The position numbers and the translations under genes are program-made. The notes under the pieces are model-generated. The model was given only the letters and a program-made list of their open reading frames with translations. It did no database searches and was not told the DNA's origin. Shown here piece by piece: positions 1-8,605 of a DNA stretch of 16,068 nt. The stretch covers positions 1 to 16,068 of the forward strand of contig JASJBQ010000103.1 of the NCBI GenBank assembly GCA_030066455.1. Direction: 5' to 3'. This stretch comes from Desulfobacterales bacterium (GTDB lineage: Bacteria; Desulfobacterota; Desulfobacteria; Desulfobacterales; UBA5852). Every line of letters starts with the position of its first letter. The first letter of the stretch is position 1.

Positions 1-1944
1 CCGCACCGTCTCTTCTACCGCCTGTATGTCTACGCCCTCGACCTGGACGAACTTGCCGGCCTGGACCGCCGCCTGCCGCTGTTCGGCTACAACCGCCTGC
101 GCCCGGTCAGCCTTTACGACCGCGACTACCTGTCGGCCGGCTCGCAGCCCATCCGCGAAAAACTGCTGCAGCAGCTGGGCACGCAGGTCGACACCCGCAG
201 CGTGGCCCGCATCGTGGTGGTCACCTCGCCGCGCTACTTCAACTACATCTTCAACCCGGTGAGCTTCTACTATTGCTTCGACGCGGCGGATGCCCTGATC
301 GGGGCCGCGGCCGAGGTCAACAACACTTTCGGTGAAAAGCACGTCTACATCCTACCGGTGAAAAACGGGGCCGCCGCCCTTTTCCCGGCCCGATTCGAAG
401 CCGACAAGCATTTTCACGTCTCACCCTTCAACACCATGGGGGGGACCTACCATTTTCACCTGGCCGACATTCGCCGGGAGTTGGACGTGCGCATCGCCCT
501 GCACCGCGGGGACCGCAAAATCATGCACGCCCGTCTCTGGGGGCGTCCGGTCCCCCTGACCCCCTGGCAGCACCTGCGAACGATTCTGACCCACCCGCTC
601 CTGCCCCATATGACCATCCCCCGCATCTATTGGGAGGCTTTCAAACTTAAGTTCCGCCACAATCTGGACTACCACGACAAGCCCGTGCCCGTGAGCCCGA
701 TGACCCTGAGACGCAACGCGGCCACCCCGCTGCAGCGCCGCTGCCGCCGGTTCGTGGAGCGGGCGTTCGATGGCACACGGCACGGCCGGCTGACACTCGA
801 GCGGCCCGAGGGCCAGGCAAAAATCTATCAGGGCCGGCGGGAGGGGCCGGCCGCCGTCATTGCGGTCCGCGACGACCGTTTTTTTTCACGGGTGGTGCTC
901 GGCGGCGACATCGGCTTCGGGGAGGCCTACATGCACGGCGAATGGGACAGTCCGGACCTGGTGGCCGCGGTCCGGTTTTTCCTGCGCAACCGCAAGGCGT
1001 TCGACGACGGTCGTCTGCAGGCCAATTGGCTGGCGCGCACCCTGGACCGTGGTCTCGAGCTTTCGCGGCGCAACACCGTCTGGGGCAGCCGCCGCAATAT
1101 CCGCCGGCATTACGATCTCTCCAACGACTTCTTCCGCCAGTTCCTGGATAAAAGCATGTCGTATTCGAGTGCCGTCTACCACACGCCCGGCGACAGCCTC
1201 GATACGGCCCAGCAGCACAAGTATGAAGCCATCATCCGCAAGGCCCGCCTCGGGCCCGAGGACCACCTGCTCGAAATCGGATGTGGGTGGGGAGGCTTGG
1301 CCATTGCCGCCGCGCGCCGGACAGGTTGTCGGGTCACCGGCATCACGGTTTCCCGCGAACAGGCCCGCCTGGCCCGCGAACGGGTCGAGGCCGCCGGGCT
1401 GAGCGATCGCATCCGCATTGCGCTAACCGACTACCGCGAGGTTCAGGGCCGCTTCGACCGGATCGTCTCCATCGAAATGCTGGAAGCAGTCGGACATGCC
1501 TATTACCCGCTCTTCTTCCGACGCCTGGACGAGTTGCTCGCGCCCCAGGGTATCGCCGTTATCCAGACCATCAGCATCCCCGACCAGCGTTACGAACGCT
1601 ACCGCCGCGAAAGCGATTGGATCCGCAAGCATATTTTCCCCGGCGGCCTGCTGCCCTCGCTGAACGTCCTGACCGCGGCAATGACCGACCACTCAAGCCT
1701 TATGGTCGAACACCTCGAAAACATCGGCGACCATTACGCCCTGACCCTGGCCGCCTGGCGCCGTCGATTCGAAGCCCGGCGCGATGCGGTGAGCGCGCTG
1801 GGGTTCGACCGGATCTTCCGCCGCAAGTGGCGCTATTACCTGGCAAGCTGCGAGGCCGCCTTCAGGGAGCGCGTCATCGGAGACCTCCAGTTGGTTCTGA
1901 CACGCAGCGGCAATGCCAATCTGCGTTCCGGGATCGGATCGTAA
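1..1944 (+). CDS. DUF1365 - cyclopropane-fatty-acid synthase-like methyltransferase fusion (5' partial)
   Basis: The frame is open from the first base, so the start lies outside the window; 647 residues are visible, ending in TAA. Residues 1 to about 235 are a DUF1365 domain, seen from PHRLFYRLYVYALDLDEL, the NYIFNPVSFYYC block and EVNNTFGEKHVY. Residues of about 260-640 are a full CFA-synthase/SAM methyltransferase domain: GFGEAYMHGEWD, HYDLSNDFF, SAM-binding LEIGCGWGG (424-432), EMLEAVG (492-498), IFPGG, and a conserved Cys in YLASCEAAFR (617). Family knowledge: CFA synthases add a methylene group from SAM across acyl double bonds of membrane phospholipids. DUF1365 has no firm biochemical role but is normally encoded next to such methyltransferases. 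Here both domains share one continuous frame. Compared with E. coli Cfa, the positions I align with C139 and H266 are Ser (YSSA) and Gln (IQTIS), typical of the wider CFA-like subfamily, so the product may not be a plain cyclopropane. An FAD-dependent oxidoreductase would be the expected upstream neighbour, outside the window. Confidence 0.9.
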   Translation, partial: PHRLFYRLYVYALDLDELAGLDRRLPLFGYNRLRPVSLYDRDYLSAGSQPIREKLLQQLGTQVDTRSVARIVVVTSPRYFNYIFNPVSFYYCFDAADALIGAAAEVNNTFGEKHVYILPVKNGAAALFPARFEADKHFHVSPFNTMGGTYHFHLADIRRELDVRIALHRGDRKIMHARLWGRPVPLTPWQHLRTILTHPLLPHMTIPRIYWEAFKLKFRHNLDYHDKPVPVSPMTLRRNAATPLQRRCRRFVERAFDGTRHGRLTLERPEGQAKIYQGRREGPAAVIAVRDDRFFSRVVLGGDIGFGEAYMHGEWDSPDLVAAVRFFLRNRKAFDDGRLQANWLARTLDRGLELSRRNTVWGSRRNIRRHYDLSNDFFRQFLDKSMSYSSAVYHTPGDSLDTAQQHKYEAIIRKARLGPEDHLLEIGCGWGGLAIAAARRTGCRVTGITVSREQARLARERVEAAGLSDRIRIALTDYREVQGRFDRIVSIEMLEAVGHAYYPLFFRRLDELLAPQGIAVIQTISIPDQRYERYRRESDWIRKHIFPGGLLPSLNVLTAAMTDHSSLMVEHLENIGDHYALTLAAWRRRFEARRDAVSALGFDRIFRRKWRYYLASCEAAFRERVIGDLQLVLTRSGNANLRSGIGS

Positions 1945-2055
1945 GGCCGAACCGAAGCTTGGGGCGCTGACAAGAGCGGACCGGTTGTTTGGGTTCGCTG
2001 GCTTATCGGCCCGTGAAGTGCCCGGCCCTGGCAGCCCCCATTATCGGCGCCCCGC

Positions 2056-3468
2056 TTACAGATAGGGCTGCACCAGCTTGTCGATGGCTTTCAGAAACAA
2101 CTGCCGCTCCGCCGCGGACTCGCGCGTGCCGGGAAGGACGTGGGTGGTGCGCGGCTTGCGATCCAGCCAGAACAAACCGCTGGTGCGCCCGGCCACCGGC
2201 GAGGCCGCCAACCAGGTGATCGTATCCGCCCCCTGTGGCGGGGTGCGCAGCAGGGGGCGCACCAGACGATAGAAGCCCGGCAGGGAAGACTGCAGGCCGG
2301 GCGTGTCCACCCAGCCCGGATGCATGGCCTGAACCCGGATCCCCCGTGCTTTCAATTCCCCCGCCAAGATCTCGCTCAGGATGACCAGACCCCGCTTGGC
2401 GCGGGCATAGGCCGTGGCGCCGTCGTAGGCGCCGCGGGTGTAGTTCAGATCCGCGGGATGGATCTTCTGGGTGTACATGCCCCCGGAGGAGACATTGATG
2501 ACGCGCGCACCGGGTGTTGCCGCCAGCACGGGCAGAAGCAGGCGGGTGAGCAGATAGGGGCTCAGCAGGTCGGTGGCCAGGGTACGCTCCAACCCTTCGG
2601 GCGTTTCCGCCCGCGGGTTGAAAAGCGCGCCGGCATTGTTGACCAGGATGTGGATCGTGGCGTGCCGCTGCCGCAAACGCCGCGCCAGCGCGTGAACCGC
2701 CGCCAGGAGGCTCAAGTCGGCGATCTCGAAATCGACGTCGGCCGCGGGGGCGAGCGTGCCGAGACGGCGGGCGACGGCCGCCGTTTTGTCCGGATTGCGC
2801 CCCACCAGGGTCAGGTCGGCGCCCAGGGCCAGAAGCTGCCGGGCGGCGGCCAGACCAATGCCTGAAGTCCCACCGGTCAATACGACACGCTGCCCCGCCA
2901 GCGGCCGGGGCGCCAGAGGCCAGCGCCGGCGGCCCAGGAGGTAGCCCAGACGCGTAAAGCCCATGAGTCCCGGAAGCAGCAATCGGTCCGCAAGGCCGCC
3001 GAGCGGTGTCAGTTTGGGCAGCCGACCGTCATCCCCTCCCAGGATTGTCTCCAGGCGCCGCATCGCACGGCGGGCGTTGATGCGCGCCACAGGCGCCGCC
3101 AGCCGTTCCAGCAGAAGGCTGCCGGCGGCAGGGTCGAAAGCAATACCAACCTTGTAGTTAAGCCTGAACCCCGCGAGTGCCGGTTCGATATCAATGACGT
3201 CCAGGGACCGGAAAGAGACGCCCCGTCCGAAAAACACAAGGCGGCGCGGTGGGTCCATTTCGACCAGATGATAGCTCATGGGGATGCAGCGCAACCCGAA
3301 CTGCATTTTCAAATCGAAACGCATCCCGCGGCACGAGGGCCCGGCGCTTAGCGCCCGGGCCGCCAGCACCGTCGGATCCCAAGCCTGGATGTTGGCGAAA
3401 TTGGCCAGATAGTTAAAAACCGCATGGGGCCGACAGCGCCCGGTGATGGTCTCCGCGATGCGGATCAC
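2056..3468 (-). CDS. SRPBCC domain - DHRS12-like short-chain dehydrogenase fusion
   Basis: 470 residues from a GTG start that directly follows an in-frame stop, with a GGGG stretch about 9 bases upstream as a modest ribosome site. Residues 1 to about 145 look like an SRPBCC/polyketide-cyclase-type lipid-binding fold (ETITGRCRPHAVFNYLANFANIQAWDP). Residues of about 188-470 are a classical SDR: TGGTSGIG cofactor loop (198-205), NNAG (277-280), VSSGG with the catalytic Ser, YARAK (Tyr354, Lys358) and PGW (384-386). The SSGGMYTQK, GATAYARAKR and LFWLDRKPRTTH stretches resemble the DHRS12 subgroup. It converges on the CFA-like gene, 111 bases apart, and is divergent from the chalcone-isomerase-like gene. 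SDRs of this type accompany DUF1365/CFA clusters, so an acyl or lipid-derived carbonyl/alcohol substrate is inferred, held by the SRPBCC domain. The substrate cannot be read from sequence. I see no in-frame break between the two domains, so I take the fusion as real. Confidence 0.88.
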   Translation of the reverse strand: MIRIAETITGRCRPHAVFNYLANFANIQAWDPTVLAARALSAGPSCRGMRFDLKMQFGLRCIPMSYHLVEMDPPRRLVFFGRGVSFRSLDVIDIEPALAGFRLNYKVGIAFDPAAGSLLLERLAAPVARINARRAMRRLETILGGDDGRLPKLTPLGGLADRLLLPGLMGFTRLGYLLGRRRWPLAPRPLAGQRVVLTGGTSGIGLAAARQLLALGADLTLVGRNPDKTAAVARRLGTLAPAADVDFEIADLSLLAAVHALARRLRQRHATIHILVNNAGALFNPRAETPEGLERTLATDLLSPYLLTRLLLPVLAATPGARVINVSSGGMYTQKIHPADLNYTRGAYDGATAYARAKRGLVILSEILAGELKARGIRVQAMHPGWVDTPGLQSSLPGFYRLVRPLLRTPPQGADTITWLAASPVAGRTSGLFWLDRKPRTTHVLPGTRESAAERQLFLKAIDKLVQPYL

Positions 3469-3540
3469 AAGTCAGGCCCCAACACGAAATAAGGGTAAAT
3501 ACCTATCATATGGCCCATAATGAATCCCCTCTTCAGCGGG

Positions 3541-3568
3541 TTGTTATTAATGGTGCGTGCGTTACAAT
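3541..3568 (+). promoter_or_regulatory. candidate sigma70-type promoter for the chalcone-isomerase-like / MFS unit
   Basis: TTGTTA at 3541-3546 and TACAAT at 3563-3568 are spaced by 16 bases, in an AT-rich stretch that stands out from the GC-rich surroundings. A strong Shine-Dalgarno, AGGAGG (3581-3586), and the ATG at 3594 follow. I looked for an ECF/ChrR-type element, because this gene family is often sigmaE-controlled, and saw no convincing match. Confidence 0.5.
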
Positions 3569-3593
3569 ATAAATAAGCTAAGGAGGATAGACC

Positions 3594-4169
3594 ATGAAAC
3601 AAATTATATGCCTAGCTACATTTTTAATAATACTGATTGTCACCCCCCTTCCGCTTTGGGCTTCGACGACGGTCGAGGTGGCCGGATTCGAGTTTGACGG
3701 CGTGCATGAGACCTCCCGGGGCGAACTTCCCGTGCGCGGACAGGCTCTGCTGCGTTACATGGTGTTCATCAAGGCTTATGCCGGTGTCCTTTATTTGCCG
3801 CCCGATGTTGACAGCGAACATGTTCTAAGTACAGTGCCGCGCCGCCTCGAGTTGGCTTATTTCCACGCCATCCCGGCAGAGGATTTTGCTCGGGCGACCA
3901 CTAAAAAAATGGCTGAAAACGTATCGGAAGCGGAAATGACTGCGCTTTCCGCGCAACTCCAAGCATTCAACAATCTGTATCGCGATGTTCAACCCGGCGA
4001 TCGTTACGCACTGACCTACCTGCCCGGACGGGGTACCGAACTTGCCCTCAACGACCATTCGCTGGGCGTGATTCCTGGAGATGATTTCGCTGCCGCCATC
4101 TTCTCGATCTGGCTGGGACCGCAGCCCATCGACCGCGGGTTCAAAAAAGCGCTGCTGGGGGTAACGTGA
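3594..4169 (+). CDS. secreted chalcone isomerase-like protein
   Basis: 191 residues. The ATG is preceded by AGGAGG eight bases upstream. Residues 1-23 form a clear Sec signal peptide (MKQII, hydrophobic core, LPLWAS), so the mature protein is periplasmic or beyond. The rest fits the bacterial chalcone-isomerase-like family: VAGFEFDGVHE, VFIKAYAGVLYLP, RLELAYFHAIPAEDFARAT, a YALTYLPGRGTEL strand pair, and a C-terminal IFSIWLGPQPIDRGFKKALLG block that matches the usual family ending. Plant chalcone isomerases and fatty-acid-binding relatives share this fold; bacterial members are not shown to have isomerase activity, and lipid binding is plausible. The stop overlaps the next gene's start, so the pair is translationally coupled. 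This protein with an MFS carrier and a DUF1365/CFA gene is a recurrent proteobacterial combination. Confidence 0.85.
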   Translation: MKQIICLATFLIILIVTPLPLWASTTVEVAGFEFDGVHETSRGELPVRGQALLRYMVFIKAYAGVLYLPPDVDSEHVLSTVPRRLELAYFHAIPAEDFARATTKKMAENVSEAEMTALSAQLQAFNNLYRDVQPGDRYALTYLPGRGTELALNDHSLGVIPGDDFAAAIFSIWLGPQPIDRGFKKALLGVT

Positions 4170-5566
4170 CCTCACCGACCACTGCCTGGCCACTGAAGAT
4201 TGCATACGGTTTGCCGGCATTTGCCCTGGCCGTGGTCGGTATTCCGGTCTACGTCTACTTGCCAAAATTCTACAGCGACGTGGTCGGCATCGATATCGCC
4301 CTGATGGGGATGATCCTACTGGGAGTCAGACTTTTCGATGCGGTATCAGATCCGGTCATCGGTCTGGTTTCGGATCGCACCCGCAGTCGTTTCGGTCGGC
4401 GCCGGCCCTACATCGCCGTCGGCGGCGTGGGCGTCGCCCTGGCCATGATTTTTCTCTTCACACCGCCTCGCGGGGAATCCATCGACCCAACACTATGGTT
4501 TGCTTTCTGGGTTTTCACGCTGTTTGCTTTTTGGACCGTGGTGACCGTCCCCTACGAATCCCTGGGGCCGGAAATCAGCCACGACTACACCGACCGCACC
4601 ACGCTTTTCGCGGTCAGGGATGGCCTGCTGATTGCCGGCACCCTGGCGGCGGCCGCCGCCCCCGCACTGGTGGCGGCAATCTGGCAGACGGCGCCCTCAC
4701 CGGAGGGCGAGCGTCGTAAATTTTTTCTGCTCGGACTTATCTACGCGCCGCTTCTCATCGGCACCTGTCTATGGTGCGTCCATCGAATCCGTGAACAACC
4801 AGCAAGAACAGCAGGCGAGGCCTCCGCGGCCGGCGGCCGCTGGCGCACGGTCTGGCACAACCGGCCGTTCATGCTCCTCCTGGCGGCTTACACCATCAGC
4901 GCCATCGGGAGTAATCTTCCGGCGACGCTGATTCTCTACTACGTGCAATACGTGCTCCAGTCGTCGCAGGCGGATCTGTTTCTGATTCTCTATCTGTCGA
5001 CCGGCGTCGTCTTTCTGCCGGCCTGGATAGCGGTTGCCCGCCGCGTCGGAAAAAAGAATGCTTGGCTGGCCGCCATGATCATCAATACCGGCGTTTTCCT
5101 GGGCGTCTTCTTTCTGGGCCCGGGCGACGCGCTGCTTTACGGCATTCTCGTGGTGGGATCGGGTCTGGGCTTCGGCGCCTCGCTGGCGCTGCCGTCGGCC
5201 ATCCAGGCCGACGTCATCGACTACGACGAACTGTTGACGGGTATGCGCCGCGAGGGACGCTACATCGGTCTCTGGTCGATCGCCAAGAAACTCGCCGCCG
5301 CCGCCGGTGTCGGTATCGGTCTGGCCGTATTGGGTGGCGCCGGCTACCAGCCCAATGCCGAACAGTCCGCTGAGGTTATCATGACGCTGCGGGTGCTTTA
5401 CGCCCTGGTGCCCTGCCTCTGCAACATTGTCGCCATTTTGATCATCTGGCGCTTCCCGCTGAATGCCCGCGCCCACCGCGACATACGCGACGCCATCAAG
5501 ACCCGCCGCCAGACGGACGCCCCACTGGCAGATCCGCTGCGTCCCGGGCGTTACATCGCTGCCTGA
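4166..5566 (+). CDS. GPH-type MFS transporter (inner-membrane cation symporter family)
   Basis: 466 residues. The GTG start at 4166 overlaps the preceding TGA in a GTGA arrangement, with a GGGGG stretch just upstream. The protein is hydrophobic throughout, consistent with about twelve membrane segments. The signature DAVSDPVIGLVSDRTRSRFGRRRPY (listed here by key parts DAVSDP, 58-63, and SRFGRRRPY, 74-82) is the loop typical of the glycoside-pentoside-hexuronide:cation (MelB-like) family. PYESLGPEIS and the second-half DVIDYDELLTGMRREGRYIGLWS are also typical. GPH members outside the sugar group include carriers of unknown substrate in DUF1365/CFA clusters, so the annotation as a sugar transporter would be unsafe here. 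Export or import of a lipid-derived compound is inferred from neighbours only. Confidence 0.88.
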   Translation: MTSPTTAWPLKIAYGLPAFALAVVGIPVYVYLPKFYSDVVGIDIALMGMILLGVRLFDAVSDPVIGLVSDRTRSRFGRRRPYIAVGGVGVALAMIFLFTPPRGESIDPTLWFAFWVFTLFAFWTVVTVPYESLGPEISHDYTDRTTLFAVRDGLLIAGTLAAAAAPALVAAIWQTAPSPEGERRKFFLLGLIYAPLLIGTCLWCVHRIREQPARTAGEASAAGGRWRTVWHNRPFMLLLAAYTISAIGSNLPATLILYYVQYVLQSSQADLFLILYLSTGVVFLPAWIAVARRVGKKNAWLAAMIINTGVFLGVFFLGPGDALLYGILVVGSGLGFGASLALPSAIQADVIDYDELLTGMRREGRYIGLWSIAKKLAAAAGVGIGLAVLGGAGYQPNAEQSAEVIMTLRVLYALVPCLCNIVAILIIWRFPLNARAHRDIRDAIKTRRQTDAPLADPLRPGRYIAA

Positions 5567-5597
5567 CGACCCCTCGGGAAATGCACCGCCATTCGGC

Positions 5598-5624
5598 CCG
5601 GGGCGGGCAGAGGCCACGCCCCGG
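5598..5624 (+). other. GC hairpin downstream of the MFS gene
   Basis: Perfect 8-bp arms CCGGGGCG (5598-5605) and CGCCCCGG (5617-5624) with an 11-base loop, 32 bases after the MFS stop. No T-run follows, so intrinsic termination is doubtful. The remaining part of the 276-base gap up to 5842 shows nothing else I can name. Confidence 0.3.
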
Positions 5625-5842
5625 CTCCCTGCCGCGCTCGCTGTCGGCTTGCGTCCCGGATCGTCTTGTAGTAAGAGGGAATACGCGCTCATCGCGATCT
5701 AACCCCAGGCCGTCCCATTGCGATGAATGCCAAGCATACAGCCCGACCACGCAATCATCCGGATAGAACACCCGAAGGCAGACGGCGTAAGGCAACCCGC
5801 CAAACGCCCCCTGTAGCCCATTTGACGCGGAAAGCCGTTTCG

Positions 5843-6439
5843 ATGAAGGACAAACTGCGCATCGCCAAGATCGTTGCTCTGGCTTTGGTGTTCTCGCTGG
5901 CCGCCGCCTTTCTGCACTACCACCTGCCGCGCACGGCCGTCGTTACGATCGAGGGTACGGACGTCAAATGGATGGACCGCTCCGGCCGCCTTTCGAAAAG
6001 CAGGGATATGAAGGGCGGGGCTGTCAGGGACGTGCGTTTCATCAATACCGTCACCCGCGAAAAAAAAGTCCTTGTCCTGCGCAATGAAGATACCGGCTGG
6101 GGCTGGCCGCCCTACTTCAAGTTCAACAGTTCCGATCTGGTCGCCCAGGCCCAGGCATTCGCCCGGACGGAACCGTCGCCGACGGTGCTGGTGACCTTCT
6201 ACGGCTGGCGTCTCCAGCTTTTTTCGCTTTACCCCAATGTCGTCCGCATGCGGGCCGTGGCGCCGGACTATTCGCACTTCCCCTGGTTCAATATCATTTT
6301 TCTGTTGCTGTTGGTTGCCGCGTCGGCCTATATAGGCATCAAGGTCAAGCGGCTTTTCCAGCGCATCCGCAACCGCTTCTCCTCAAGCAAGCCACCGCCG
6401 TCAGCGGCCGGTGCAGATGCCCCGACAGAGGACCGATAA
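5843..6439 (+). CDS. DUF1523 family membrane-anchored protein
   Basis: 198 residues from the ATG at 5843, chosen because a GGAAAG stretch lies upstream and the hydrophobic N-terminus begins here; an in-frame ATG at 5723 would add 40 unconserved, basic residues. One membrane segment is near residues 8-27 and a second near 149-167, so the region of about 28-148 probably faces the periplasm. The hallmark is RNEDTGWGWPPYFKFNSSDL (80-99), preceded by RDVRFINT; this is the DUF1523 signature. The tail (from about 168) is basic, then Pro/Ser/Ala-rich. Function of the family is unknown. The gene runs with the hydrolase and MlaA-like genes, with 57 bases to the hydrolase start, so a common transcript is likely. 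Confidence 0.85.
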   Translation: MKDKLRIAKIVALALVFSLAAAFLHYHLPRTAVVTIEGTDVKWMDRSGRLSKSRDMKGGAVRDVRFINTVTREKKVLVLRNEDTGWGWPPYFKFNSSDLVAQAQAFARTEPSPTVLVTFYGWRLQLFSLYPNVVRMRAVAPDYSHFPWFNIIFLLLLVAASAYIGIKVKRLFQRIRNRFSSSKPPPSAAGADAPTEDR

Positions 6440-6496
6440 ATGTGGCGATTTAGTTTGACCTGCCGGCATGAAACAGACCCTTCTGGAGACAAGAGC

Positions 6497-7777
6497 ATGC
6501 GATATTTTTATGGGATCCTGATAGCGCTCATTTTGGCCACGGCTGCTCCGTTGCAGGCTTCCGACATGGAAGCCTACGACTTTCCCTTCGTCAATCCGTT
6601 GGAGGCCACCGTCGTGGGCACCCCCACGGTTTATCGGGCGGATGTACCGGACAAAGACCCGACCAAAGAGTACACGCTGCCCATTTTTGATAACCGTGAA
6701 GTTCCCAAGGTCTTCTGGTACAGCAACAAGTTGAAGTTTTCCCTGACGGCCAAGCGCGGTGAAGCCCCTTTGATCTTCGTCATCGCCGGCACGGGCGGCA
6801 GCTACAAGTCGCCCAAGGTCGTGGCCATGCAAAAGGCCTTTCACCAGGCCGGTTTCCATACGATTGCAATTTCCTCCCCCACCCACATGAACTTCATTAT
6901 CAACGCCTCGACCACCTCGGTGCCCGGTCTTATCGAGGAGGACTGCGAGGACATCTACCGGGTGATGGAGAAAGCCTACGAGAGTGTGGCCTCGCGGGTG
7001 AAAGTGTCCGAATTCTATCTCACGGGCTACAGCCTGGGGGGATCCCAATCGGCTTTTGTGGCCAAACTGGATGAAACCCGCCAGACCTTCAACTTCAAAA
7101 AAGTCCTCGTCATCAACCCCTCGGTGAACCTCTACAATTCGGTACAGATCCTCGACCAGATGCTGGCCGACACGGTGGGCGAAGAGCCGGAGGCCTTCAA
7201 CAGCTACCTGGGACGGGTGGTCCGCTCTTTCCTCACCGCCTACGACCGCAGCGAGCCGCTCGATTTCAACGAAGATTTCCTCTATCGGATCTACAAAAAA
7301 CGGGTTCCCACCGATGCCAAGCTGGAGGCGCTGATCGGGTTTTCGTTCCGAATTTCCTCCAGCAACATGGCCTTCACCTCCGATGTGATGACCCGCTTTG
7401 GGCTGGTGGTCCCCTCGGACAGGGTGCTGCGTACGACGGACTCGACGACCCCGTATATCGACCAGCTGTTGCGCATCAGTTTTATGGACTACTTCGACGA
7501 CTTTTTTTATCCCTTTCACCAGGCCCGCAAGCCTTCACTGACCCGCGACCAATTGATCAACGCGTTGAGCCTCAAGCACATCGAGTCCTATTTGAAGGGG
7601 GCCGAAAAAATTGCCATGACGACCAACGACGACGATCTCATCCTGGCGCCGGGCGAGGTCGACTGGCTGCGCAACGTCTTCGGTTCGCGGGCCAAGATCT
7701 GGCCCACGGGCGGGCATTGCGGCAACATGGAGCACAAGGACTTCGTGGCCTACATGGTGGACTATTTCAAACAGTAA
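6497..7777 (+). CDS. secreted serine alpha/beta hydrolase
   Basis: 426 residues from the ATG at 6497, preceded by GGAG eight bases upstream; this start gives a clean signal peptide (MRYFYGILIALILATAAPLQAS). An in-frame ATG at 6440 abutting the previous stop would put 19 polar residues before it. The alpha/beta hydrolase fold is read from LIFVIAGTGGSYKSP (oxyanion-side loop), the nucleophile elbow GYSLGG (Ser179), an acidic TNDDDL strand end (Asp378-380 region) and GGHCGN (His407), giving a plausible Ser-Asp-His triad. The substrate is unknown; lipase, esterase or deacylase roles are possible. Placement directly before an MlaA-like gene, 12 bases away, suggests work on envelope lipids in the periplasm, which is inference. 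I do not recognise a named gene. Confidence 0.82.
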   Translation: MRYFYGILIALILATAAPLQASDMEAYDFPFVNPLEATVVGTPTVYRADVPDKDPTKEYTLPIFDNREVPKVFWYSNKLKFSLTAKRGEAPLIFVIAGTGGSYKSPKVVAMQKAFHQAGFHTIAISSPTHMNFIINASTTSVPGLIEEDCEDIYRVMEKAYESVASRVKVSEFYLTGYSLGGSQSAFVAKLDETRQTFNFKKVLVINPSVNLYNSVQILDQMLADTVGEEPEAFNSYLGRVVRSFLTAYDRSEPLDFNEDFLYRIYKKRVPTDAKLEALIGFSFRISSSNMAFTSDVMTRFGLVVPSDRVLRTTDSTTPYIDQLLRISFMDYFDDFFYPFHQARKPSLTRDQLINALSLKHIESYLKGAEKIAMTTNDDDLILAPGEVDWLRNVFGSRAKIWPTGGHCGNMEHKDFVAYMVDYFKQ

Positions 7778-7789
7778 AGGATGCGCTCA

Positions 7790-8578
7790 ATGACATCGCA
7801 ACTGGCCTTCAATCCAATCCGAAAAGTGATTCCTGTGCTGGGCTTGGTTCTGCTGTTGTTGACGACCTACGCCCTGCCCCTGGCCGCCCAGGAGGCGCCG
7901 GACCGGCGCAAACTCACCGATCCGACCGCCCCCGGGTTCGAGCCCGCCATCGAAGAGTACGACCCCTGGGAGGGCTGGAACCGGGGGGTATACCGGTTCA
8001 ACCACGGGGTCGACACGGTCGTGCTGCTGCCCCTCGTCAAAGGGTATCAGTTCATCGTGCCCGAAATCGGCCGCGAGGGCATCACCAATTTTTTCGACAA
8101 CCTTTTCGAGATCCGGAACTTCGCCCACAACCTGCTCCAGGGGAAAATCGAAGGCTGTCTCAACTCGGCCTTCCGCTTCGCCATCAATACCACTTTAGGC
8201 GTGGGCGGACTGATGGACCCGGCCACCGACGCGGGTTTTCCGGAATGGCGCGAGGACTTCGGTCAGACCCTTGGCGTCTGGGGGGTGGGCCCCGGCCCAT
8301 ATTTGGTGCTGCCGCTGGTTGGCCCCTCGACCCTGCGGGACACCTTCGGTTTGGCGGCGGATGCGGTGGGTGAAGGGCTCTGGCTGAATTTACTCGTCAA
8401 CGCGCCGGACTGGAGCAAGAGCACCGAGGACAAGATCAAATGGAGCCTCACGGGGCTCAGGATCCTCAACACGCGCAGCAACGTCGCCTTCCGCTATTAT
8501 GGAACCGGCTCGCCGTTCGAATACGAACTCGTGCGTTTTCTCTACCTAAAAAACAGGCAGCTTCTGATCGAACAATAA
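7790..8578 (+). CDS. mlaA: MlaA/VacJ family protein without lipobox
   Basis: 262 residues. I choose the ATG at 7790 because AGG (7778-7780) is nine bases upstream of it, while the in-frame ATG at 7781 directly abuts that site. The family is clear from YDPWEGWNRGVYRFNHGVD (57-75), REGITNFFDNL, NTTLGVGGLMDPATDAGF, and EDFGQTLGVWGVGPGPYLVLP followed by LVGPSTLRD. MlaA removes phospholipids from the outer leaflet of the outer membrane and passes them to the Mla system. The signal peptide ends near LPLAAQEAP and I see no cysteine lipobox, so unlike E. coli MlaA it is probably not lipidated. It is the last gene of its group, followed by an intrinsic terminator. The gene symbol rests on family membership only. 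Confidence 0.87.
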   Translation: MTSQLAFNPIRKVIPVLGLVLLLLTTYALPLAAQEAPDRRKLTDPTAPGFEPAIEEYDPWEGWNRGVYRFNHGVDTVVLLPLVKGYQFIVPEIGREGITNFFDNLFEIRNFAHNLLQGKIEGCLNSAFRFAINTTLGVGGLMDPATDAGFPEWREDFGQTLGVWGVGPGPYLVLPLVGPSTLRDTFGLAADAVGEGLWLNLLVNAPDWSKSTEDKIKWSLTGLRILNTRSNVAFRYYGTGSPFEYELVRFLYLKNRQLLIEQ

Positions 8579-8605
8579 GAACAGCACCCCTCCAAGAAAT
8601 ACCGA

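Noticed and set aside
1961..2053. GGGGCGC / GCGCCCC arms as a shared terminator of the convergent genes
   Set aside because: The arms are 79 bases apart with no compact stem or T-run, so termination there is not supported.
5723..5842. N-terminal extension of the DUF1523 protein
   Set aside because: No convincing ribosome site at 5723 and 40 basic, low-complexity residues would precede the membrane anchor.
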